Part shown: positions 1-4,204 of the stretch, in pieces
Layout of the letters: every line of letters starts with the position of its first letter
Numbering within the stretch: position 1 is the first letter of the stretch
NCBI GenBank assembly: GCA_946540705.1
Contig: CAMNJD010000393.1
Span: forward strand, 1-7,831
Length of the DNA: 7,831 bases
Source: an uncultured Ruminococcus sp.
Lineage (GTDB): Bacteria; Bacillota; Clostridia; Oscillospirales; Ruminococcaceae
Direction of reading: 5' to 3'
Program-made: the position numbers and the translations under genes
Notes under the pieces: generated by a model
Seen by the model: the letters and a program-made list of their open reading frames with translations, nothing else
What the model was told of the DNA's origin: nothing
Database searches by the model: none

Positions 1-1160
1 CCGGCTGCATCGAGGATCGCCTGCAGCTCGCCGTCCTTCAGGAACTTGCCGAACGAGCATGCGGGCTCTGCATCGACCCAGCGGATAAACGCAAGACCCT
101 TTGCGCCGATGCCTCTGACCATTTCCGTCAGCTTGTCGATCTCCTTGCGGGTGAGCGTCTTTGCGGCATCCTTTGCGGTAATGCAGCGGACCGTGCCGCC
201 CTCGCTGAGTGCATTTGCAAAGACCGGGAACTCGACGTTCTTCACGGTCTCAGAAAGGTCGGTCAGCTCCATGCCGAAGCGCAGGTCGGGCTTATCCGAG
301 CCAAAGCGGTTCATCGCCTCGGTGTAGGTCAGTCTCGGCAGCGGCGTCTTCAGCTCTCTGTGCATGACATCTTTGAACAGACGGATCAGGAAGCCCTCGG
401 TCAGATCGAGGATATCGTCCACATCGACAAAGCTCATTTCGAGGTCGATCTGCGTGAATTCCGGCTGACGGTCTGCTCTGAGATCCTCGTCGCGGAAGCA
501 GCGTGCGAGCTGGATGTAGCGGTCATAGCCTGCGACCATGAGAAGCTGCTTATAGATCTGCGGGGACTGCGGCAGCGCATAGAATTCGCCGTGATGCACA
601 CGCGACGGAACAAGATAGTCTCTCGCGCCCTCCGGCGTGGACTTCATCATCATCGGTGTCTCGATCTCAAGGAAGCCGTTTTCATAGAAATACTGTCTCG
701 CGCACTGTGCGATCTTATGGCGCAGGATCAGATTCTGCTGCAAAGGGGCTCTGCGCAGGTCGAGATAGCGGTATTTCAGGCGCAGCTCCTCATTGACCTT
801 GGTCTGTGCGGTGATCTCAAACGGCGGTGTTTTCGCTTTCGAGAGAATGCGCAGCTCGGTCACATAAATTTCGACATGTCCCGTCGGGATCTTGTCGGTC
901 TTGCTCTCGCGCTCTCTGACCTCGCCCTTTGCAAGCAGCACATATTCGCTCCTGCAGGACGCAGCCTTCTCAAAGAGTGCGCGGTCGGTCGTATCGTCAA
1001 AGGTGAGCTGCACGACGCCCGTGCGGTCACGCAGCACGATGAAGATGATGCCGCCCTTATCGCGGATCGTATCGACAAAGCCGCCGACTGTGACGGTCTT
1101 TCCGGCTTCGAGCACCTCGCCGCAGTAGCAGGTGCGCTTCATGCCTTGCATATTGTCCAT
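1..1160 (-). CDS. aspS: Aspartyl-tRNA synthetase, 3' end cut by the window edge
   Basis: Class II aminoacyl-tRNA synthetase that charges tRNA with aspartate in the cytoplasm. About 386 codons are visible; the bacterial family is near 590 residues, so the last third, including motif 3, lies beyond base 1. Residues ~21-107 look like the OB-fold anticodon-binding domain. The class II core follows, with KYRYLDLRR at ~129-137, TPEGARDYLVPSR at ~175-187, QSPQIYKQLLMVAGYDRY at ~198-215 and the motif 2 block FRDEDLRADRQPEFTQID at ~222-239. The bacterial GAD insertion follows from ~residue 285 (RFGSDKPDLRF). I chose the ATG at 1160 because an AAGGGAG lies 12 bases upstream; in-frame ATGs at 1151 and 1142 are alternatives. 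It lies 69 bases downstream of gene D. No T-box leader is visible. Whether it is the discriminating or the tRNA-Asn-charging type cannot be settled here. A degenerate copy of its 5' end lies at 1865-1946. Confidence 0.97.
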   Translation of the reverse strand, partial: MDNMQGMKRTCYCGEVLEAGKTVTVGGFVDTIRDKGGIIFIVLRDRTGVVQLTFDDTTDRALFEKAASCRSEYVLLAKGEVRERESKTDKIPTGHVEIYVTELRILSKAKTPPFEITAQTKVNEELRLKYRYLDLRRAPLQQNLILRHKIAQCARQYFYENGFLEIETPMMMKSTPEGARDYLVPSRVHHGEFYALPQSPQIYKQLLMVAGYDRYIQLARCFRDEDLRADRQPEFTQIDLEMSFVDVDDILDLTEGFLIRLFKDVMHRELKTPLPRLTYTEAMNRFGSDKPDLRFGMELTDLSETVKNVEFPVFANALSEGGTVRCITAKDAAKTLTRKEIDKLTEMVRGIGAKGLAFIRWVDAEPACSFGKFLKDGELQAILDAA

Positions 1161-1192
1161 TGGTTTCCATTACTCCCTTACAAATATATTCT

Positions 1193-1221
1193 ATAATATA
1201 GCTATTTATAGCTGTTTTAAC
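1193..1221 (-). promoter_or_regulatory. Possible aspS promoter region with a small inverted repeat
   Basis: The 69-base gap between gene D and aspS is very AT-rich. It has a TATTAT -10 candidate on the minus strand (1193-1198) but no convincing -35 box at 16-18 bases. A perfect 5-bp inverted repeat, GCTAT-TT-ATAGC, lies at 1201-1212, just upstream of the -10 candidate, where an operator could sit. This could be a real promoter for aspS or simply AT-rich spacer; aspS might also be read through from gene D. Confidence 0.3.
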
Positions 1222-1229
1222 TCGTATTT

Positions 1230-1793
1230 TTATTTGCTGATTGTGATAAATAGCGCGCTAGCCAATACGCCTATAGACATTGCAATCATTTGTCCAATCA
1301 GCCATAAAAGCCAAAATAGCGTGATTCTACTTTTAGGCTTCGGCTTTTGTTCAAGATAGCAATGATCCGGACGTTGTACGCTAAATATAATCGCCGCAAT
1401 CATCCCAATAGTGAAGATTCCCCTTACTCCCTCAATATTAACCGATTCACCAGTTGTTTTATAAAAACACAGCAAGTAGAAAAAAGCGCATATTCCATGA
1501 AAAATACAAACATAGCGCCACCAGTTCTTAACTTTCGCTTTAGCGTTTGTACTTTTTGTCCTCTCTGCCTCATCCAGTTGCTTTCGATGCTGCTCCTGTA
1601 AATCAAGTTCACGCAATCGAGCTACATCTGTGTAACGATTATCTATCTTGATATTTTGATTGATATCTATTATTATTCTTCCGTCATCAACATGAATTTG
1701 CGAACCGCAGTAAGTACAAAAAAACAACGCTCTGCCTTCGGGAATATTCAAAGTTGCGCCGCAGCTAGGACACTTAAATGTTGAAATATTCAT
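1230..1793 (-). CDS. Gene D: zinc-ribbon membrane protein of unknown function
   Basis: A 187-residue protein. The N-terminus has a CxxC-x14-CxxC zinc ribbon with C8, C11, C26 and C29 (CPSCG ... CTYCG). It continues with a polar, probably coiled-coil stretch at ~56-88, rich in R, E, Q and K. Hydrophobic segments follow at ~93-110, ~123-139 and ~157-185, giving three or four membrane passes and a cytoplasmic ribbon. The start is well supported: AGGAGG at 1800-1805 is 6 bases upstream of the ATG. The gene is clearly more AT-rich than aspS, rnhA and ppdK, which suggests recent acquisition. It sits between aspS and a decayed copy of the aspS 5' end. The ribbon layout matches that of the TPR protein at 6937-7533, but the C-terminal halves are unrelated. 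I do not recognise a specific family; a metal- or stress-sensing membrane role would be a guess. Confidence 0.85.
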   Translation of the reverse strand: MNISTFKCPSCGATLNIPEGRALFFCTYCGSQIHVDDGRIIIDINQNIKIDNRYTDVARLRELDLQEQHRKQLDEAERTKSTNAKAKVKNWWRYVCIFHGICAFFYLLCFYKTTGESVNIEGVRGIFTIGMIAAIIFSVQRPDHCYLEQKPKPKSRITLFWLLWLIGQMIAMSIGVLASALFITISK

Positions 1794-1818
1794 AGTGAGC
1801 CTCCTGCTTTATTTATCA

Positions 1819-1845
1819 TCATACGATAGTCACCGAAAGCAACAT
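1819..1845 (-). other. Possible 8-codon leader ORF upstream of gene D
   Basis: On the minus strand AAAGGAG (1854-1860) is followed after 8 bases by ATG and the peptide MLLSVTIV, ending at TGA. Its ribosome binding site overlaps the tail of the aspS remnant, and its stop lies about 13 bases before the AGGAGG of gene D. It could be a translated leader coupled to gene D, or an old gene start left from rearrangement. Only the spacing supports it. Confidence 0.25.
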
Positions 1846-1864
1846 CGTGATTACTCCTTTCTAG

Positions 1865-1946
1865 GAAGTCAATCCCGTCAATAGTTTTCCGGTCTTGAGC
1901 ACCTCGCCGCAGTAGCAGATGCTCTTACACTTTGAATGATGTCTGT
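1865..1946 (-). pseudogene. Decayed copy of the aspS 5' end (about codons 1-27)
   Basis: Bases 1886-1926 match the start of aspS at 1099-1139 in the same orientation with 36 of 41 identical, including 22 identical bases in a row (1897-1918 against 1110-1131), an offset of 787. Translated, the match reads CYCGEVL-x-x-GK. Weaker similarity continues both ways: downstream, after a 1-base deletion, TIDGIDF parallels TVTVGGF of aspS; upstream, with another 1-base gap, it reaches the position of the aspS start codon, which is no longer ATG. In its main frame the copy ends at a TAG, and it has no usable start. It is too short to encode anything and is a rearrangement scar. Confidence 0.85.
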
Positions 1947-1950
1947 CAGC

Positions 1951-1994
1951 GTATTACTTATATGTCTACTTAGTATTACTTATATGTCTACTTA
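1951..1994. repeat. Perfect 22-bp tandem direct repeat, two copies
   Basis: Bases 1951-1972 and 1973-1994 are identical, adjacent 22-base units beginning GTATTACTTA and ending CTACTTA. They lie just upstream of the aspS remnant and downstream of the gene C stop. On the minus strand each unit contains AAGTAATAC; the AGTAAT within it resembles the AGTAAT following the ribosome binding site of real aspS, so the duplicated unit may come from an old aspS leader. Perfect identity implies a recent slip or a conserved pair of binding sites. Confidence 0.95.
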
Positions 1995-2029
1995 CAATAT
2001 ACAAATTTTCAAATCTCCAATAGCCGTTT

Positions 2030-2347
2030 CTAATCTTTATCCCATCTAGCCTCATCAGTCCATCTGTAGTTTAACTCATCATTTTGTGGATGAGTGCTTT
2101 TAAAGATTTTTGCATCTTCTTCCGCTTTTCGCTTTCCATATAATTTAAGTTTCAAGGGCATTTCATTTTCTAATATTCCCCTTTTTTGATATAGTTCCAT
2201 GCTTCTTGATCTCCATTGATTTGTAACTTCTTCAGCCTCTTCAGGGGAGGCGGTATTTGCCCATTCGATATCTTTATTTACCAAATGCACTATTCCCGCA
2301 ACAACTCCTACGCCTAAAACACCAATGACAGCCTTCAGAATCCCCAT
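2030..2347 (-). CDS. Gene C: small membrane-anchored protein of unknown function
   Basis: A 105-residue protein starting MGILKAVIGVLGVG. Residues ~3-23 form one hydrophobic segment, likely a membrane anchor or uncleaved signal. The rest is charged, with a helical middle rich in E, K and R and an aromatic C-terminus (YRWTDEARWDKD). I chose the ATG at 2347 because GGAGGT (2357-2362) is 9 bases upstream. The frame stays open back to 2464, but that extension (39 residues) is the in-frame remnant of the gene A tail and lacks its own ribosome binding site. The gene is AT-rich relative to its GC-rich neighbours on the right. It is enclosed by two gene remnants, which suggests it arrived as part of a foreign or displaced block. 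No family recognised. Confidence 0.75.
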   Translation of the reverse strand: MGILKAVIGVLGVGVVAGIVHLVNKDIEWANTASPEEAEEVTNQWRSRSMELYQKRGILENEMPLKLKLYGKRKAEEDAKIFKSTHPQNDELNYRWTDEARWDKD

Positions 2348-2376
2348 GGCATCACTACCTCCAATCATAAATAAGG

Positions 2377-2431
2377 TTACGCAATAAACTCGCTCATAGA
2401 ATCTGTGCATGCGCGAATGCAGGCGATTCAT
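2377..2431 (-). pseudogene. Decayed copy of the 3' end of gene A
   Basis: Bases 2391-2422 match 2791-2822, in the C-terminal codons of gene A, in the same orientation with 28 of 32 identical (offset 400). In translation it reads RLHSRMHRFYERV, against RLLSRMHWYYERV in gene A. Similarity extends to 2431 on one side and, after a 1-base deletion, to about 2377 on the other. The fragment lies immediately after the stop of gene B and is in frame with gene C, making an artificial longer reading frame. It is a scar, not a functional coding region. Confidence 0.8.
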
Positions 2432-2441
2432 GCGGCCGCTG

Positions 2442-2744
2442 TCAGACCCAGTGCAGCGCCGCAAGCAGCTTTGCGGTCAGTGCGAACAGTCCCCAGCAGA
2501 CCGGATAGGCGATCCACCAGTGACGCCGGTAGTTCTCGTCCCTGACGCCGGGCTCGCCGCTAAACGGAACGGTCAGCGCGAGCATGCCCGGTCCCAGCAG
2601 CATTGCCAGCAGCAGCACCGCAACAGAGGAATACAGCACGATATTGTTATCCGCAAAGCGTTCGCTGAGGATAAACGCGCCGGCGGACAGGAGATACCAG
2701 CCCGCAGCGGCAATGCACCATGTTCCCGTTTTCATTTTCTGCAT
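2442..2744 (-). CDS. Gene B: small polytopic membrane protein of unknown function
   Basis: A 100-residue, strongly hydrophobic protein. Three membrane segments are visible, at ~8-27, ~34-58 and ~78-97, with a short polar loop (SGEPGVRDENYRRHWW) between the second and third. The ATG at 2744 is preceded by GAGGTG (2750-2755), which overlaps the stop of gene A; only 9 bases separate the two genes, so they are almost certainly co-transcribed and probably translationally coupled. The base composition matches gene A rather than the AT-rich genes C and D. Directly after its stop lies a decayed copy of the gene A tail. I recognise no specific family; a partner or accessory subunit of gene A is possible from position only. 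Confidence 0.75.
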   Translation of the reverse strand: MQKMKTGTWCIAAAGWYLLSAGAFILSERFADNNIVLYSSVAVLLLAMLLGPGMLALTVPFSGEPGVRDENYRRHWWIAYPVCWGLFALTAKLLAALHWV

Positions 2745-2753
2745 AAAAGCACC

Positions 2754-3293
2754 TCATCTTCTTCTGCCGAGGATCTTCCGCACGAACACCCGCTCATAGT
2801 ACCAGTGCATGCGCGAAAGCAGCCTGTCATACATCAGAAAGAGCAGGTTTCCCGAAACGATCAGGATGACGTACATATACGGCATCGTATCCTCAAAGGT
2901 CGGCAGGCCGAGCACATAGACCGTCAGCCAGTAATCCAGCACAATGAACACATTGAACAGGGCCATCTTCACTGCAAACCGCGCAGGCTTCAGCTTCAGC
3001 CGTTCGAGATACATCCGCAGAATGGGATAATACCCGAAAAACAGCACGAACATCAGCGCGGCCTCCTTGTCAAAGGTGACGATCACCGAGAGCAGGCTCA
3101 CGGCGGTATAGGTCAGCCATGCCCAGCTCACGGACACCTCCTCGACCAGAATCAGCATCAGCATCCCCGCGCCCATCGGTGCGGCGATGTACAGCGCCGG
3201 AAGGACGCCGGTCAGGAACATGACGGTCACGCAGAGTGCGGCGACAATGCCGCCCAGTGCCACACGGCTGCTTTTGGACTGTGTGTGCGCCAT
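2754..3293 (-). CDS. Gene A: polytopic membrane protein, possibly ECF S-component-like
   Basis: A 179-residue integral membrane protein with about six hydrophobic segments: ~11-31, ~32-50, ~56-73, ~78-95, ~107-128 and ~138-154. A basic C-terminal tail follows (RLLSRMHWYYERV, ending in GRRR). The pattern ALGGIVAALCV near the N-terminus and the overall size resemble substrate-binding S components of ECF vitamin transporters and related clostridial hypothetical proteins. This is family-level resemblance only; no ligand motif can be named. I start it at the ATG at 3293. The frame is open upstream to an ATG at 3413, but that codon lies only a few bases past the predicted transcription start and the intervening 40 residues look non-membrane and low quality. 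The ribosome binding site before 3293 is weak (GGGG), which fits coupling to the short upstream ORF. It heads a unit with gene B. Confidence 0.8.
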   Translation of the reverse strand: MAHTQSKSSRVALGGIVAALCVTVMFLTGVLPALYIAAPMGAGMLMLILVEEVSVSWAWLTYTAVSLLSVIVTFDKEAALMFVLFFGYYPILRMYLERLKLKPARFAVKMALFNVFIVLDYWLTVYVLGLPTFEDTMPYMYVILIVSGNLLFLMYDRLLSRMHWYYERVFVRKILGRRR

Positions 3294-3358
3294 TACAGTG
3301 CCCCGCGGCAGCAGCCGCCCGCAGGGACAGATGCCGGGCAGGAATGCGAACGGATCAA
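3293..3358 (-). other. Possible TTG-started 21-codon leader ORF upstream of gene A
   Basis: In the gene A leader, AAAGGAG (3369-3375) is followed after 10 bases by TTG and a 21-codon frame rich in cysteine and small residues (it includes SCPASVPAGGCCRGAL). It stops at a TAA that overlaps the gene A start as TAATG. Gene A itself has only a weak ribosome binding site, so translational coupling through this ORF is plausible. The start codon is not ATG and the peptide resembles nothing I know, so it could be accidental. Confidence 0.35.
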
Positions 3359-3422
3359 AGCCTCTGCGCTCCTTTCTGCGGGGAGCAGCGCCCCCCTCTC
3401 TGCATTCGTTCATATTTCTTAT

Positions 3423-3451
3423 ATCATACCACAAACTGTCACAAATGTCAA
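3423..3451 (-). promoter_or_regulatory. Strong sigma-A promoter for gene A and gene B
   Basis: On the minus strand a perfect -35 TTGACA (3446-3451) and a near-consensus -10 TATGAT (3423-3428) are separated by exactly 17 bases. Transcription should start near 3416. This gives gene A an approximately 120-base leader, and places the upstream ATG at 3413 almost at the first transcribed base, which argues against using it. The promoter starts 17 bases past the rnhA stop codon. Confidence 0.85.
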
Positions 3452-3468
3452 TGAAAAAACAACTGAAC

Positions 3469-3939
3469 TTATGCAAATTTCTCCCGCTGCGCAACGGCAA
3501 GCGCATCACAGCGCTCATTTTCGGGATGTCCCGCATGTCCCTTGACCCAGCAGAACGTGACCTTGTGGCGCTCCAGCAGCGGCAGCAGCTTCTCCCAGAG
3601 ATCGGCGTTCAGTGCCGGCTTTTTGTCGGATTTGACCCAGCCGTTCCGCTTCCAGCCGTAGACCCAGCGCTTCGTGATGCTGTCCACAACGTATTTGCTG
3701 TCGGTCGTGACCGTCACGGCACAGGGCATGAGGAGTGCCTCCAGCCCGGAGATCACGCCTGTCAGCTCCATGCGGTTGTTGGTCGTATGTGCCTCGCCGC
3801 CGGAAAGCTCCTTTTCGTGGAATTTTCCCGCTGCATCGGTAAACTGCAAAATCGTCCCCCAGCCGCCCGGCCCGGGGTTGCCGCTGCATGCGCCGTCCGA
3901 AAACAGCTTCACCTGCGGCAGTCCGCCCTCCAGTATCAT
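3469..3939 (-). CDS. rnhA: Ribonuclease HI
   Basis: Cleaves the RNA strand of RNA-DNA hybrids (R-loops, primers) using two metal ions. From the chosen start it is 156 residues, close to the 155 of the E. coli enzyme. All catalytic residues are visible: D15 in LFSDGACSGNPGPGGWG, E58 in TTNNRMELTG, D80 in TTDSKYVVDSI and D145 in ENERCDALA, with the assisting H135 in VKGHAGHPEN. The basic handle region (RWVYGWKRNGWVKSDKKP, ~91-108) is also present, so this is the handle-bearing bacterial type. The start at 3939 is preferred because AAAGGAG lies 7 bases upstream; the ATG at 3945 is too close to that site and the one at 3960 lies before it. It has its own promoter at 3996-4024 and ends just before the gene A promoter. 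Confidence 0.97.
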   Translation of the reverse strand: MILEGGLPQVKLFSDGACSGNPGPGGWGTILQFTDAAGKFHEKELSGGEAHTTNNRMELTGVISGLEALLMPCAVTVTTDSKYVVDSITKRWVYGWKRNGWVKSDKKPALNADLWEKLLPLLERHKVTFCWVKGHAGHPENERCDALAVAQREKFA

Positions 3940-3960
3940 TCCCATTCTCCTTTCCTGCAT

Positions 3961-3974
3961 CCGCAGCTCTGCGG
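3961..3974 (-). other. Small hairpin in the rnhA leader
   Basis: CCGCA-GCTC-TGCGG forms a 5-bp stem with a 4-base loop (extendable as a 6-bp palindrome) in the roughly 50-base rnhA leader. It ends about 15 bases before the AAAGGAG ribosome binding site. It could modulate translation or transcript stability; no known riboswitch is recognised. Confidence 0.4.
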
Positions 3975-3995
3975 CAGTCTCAGTGCCGCTCCCCC

Positions 3996-4024
3996 ATTAT
4001 CGCCGATTTCTGCGGAAAATGCAA
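3996..4024 (-). promoter_or_regulatory. Promoter for rnhA
   Basis: On the minus strand, -35 TTGCAT (4019-4024) and -10 GATAAT (3996-4001) are separated by 17 bases, with transcription predicted to start near 3989. It is divergent from the ppdK promoter, whose -35 region begins about 65 bases away. Confidence 0.75.
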
Positions 4025-4090
4025 GTCCTGCAATCAGATTTGTGAAAAATGCCAAAAATGGTGCAATTCAAAAAAACTTGGGAAAAAGAC

Positions 4091-4119
4091 TGGATTTTTA
4101 TTGATTTTTGTGCTATAAT
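4091..4119 (+). promoter_or_regulatory. Promoter for ppdK, extended -10 type
   Basis: A consensus TATAAT at 4114-4119 is preceded by TG one base upstream (4111-4112), making an extended -10. The -35 at 17 bases is weak (TGGATT, 4091-4096), which such promoters tolerate. The surrounding sequence is T-rich. Transcription should start near 4126, leaving a leader of about 80 bases before the ppdK start at 4205. Confidence 0.75.
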
Positions 4120-4129
4120 GTGGGTATGT

Positions 4130-4180
4130 CCGGACGTCGGGGTATTTCTGCGCCCGCAGAGCCGCCCAAACAGACGCCGG
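4130..4180 (+). promoter_or_regulatory. Foldable 5' leader of ppdK
   Basis: The leader can form an outer 8-bp stem (CCGG-A-CGTC at 4130-4138, with a bulged A, pairing with GACGCCGG at 4173-4180). It encloses a 5-bp hairpin (TCTGC at 4147-4151, GCAGA at 4156-4160, loop GCCC). The stem ends 11 bases before the GGAGG ribosome binding site, which it leaves free. No known riboswitch class is recognised; it may stabilise the message or act as a regulatory structure. Confidence 0.45.
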
Positions 4181-4204
4181 TAACAAAGAATGGAGGTTTT
4201 TCCA

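Noticed and set aside
360..1196. A 278-codon plus-strand frame opposite aspS
   Set aside because: The minus strand encodes aspartyl-tRNA synthetase with all its motifs; the plus frame is its shadow and has no domain of its own.
1110..1918. Insertion sequence or integrative element bounded by the 22-base aspS repeats
   Set aside because: No transposase, integrase or terminal inverted repeats lie between the copies, only gene D. The repeats are gene fragments with graded decay rather than exact target-site duplications, so I report scars and not a mobile element.
1951..1994. CRISPR array
   Set aside because: The two 22-base units are directly adjacent with no spacer and there are only two, so this is a simple tandem duplication.
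1161..2029. A T-box leader for aspS
   Set aside because: T-box control of synthetase genes is common in Firmicutes, so I looked for the conserved TGGNACCGCG-type element and a terminator/antiterminator pair upstream of aspS and of its remnant; neither is present.
3294..3413. N-terminal extension of gene A to the ATG at 3413
   Set aside because: That ATG is only a few bases after the predicted transcription start, lacks a ribosome binding site, and the added residues do not look like part of a membrane protein.
2409..3545. A 378-codon plus-strand frame across genes A and B
   Set aside because: It is rich in H, Q and R with no domain, and lies opposite genes A and B, which have hydrophobic segments, ribosome binding sites and a consensus promoter.
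3187..4104. A 305-codon plus-strand frame across rnhA
   Set aside because: It overlaps a fully motif-supported ribonuclease HI on the other strand and ends inside the ppdK promoter region.
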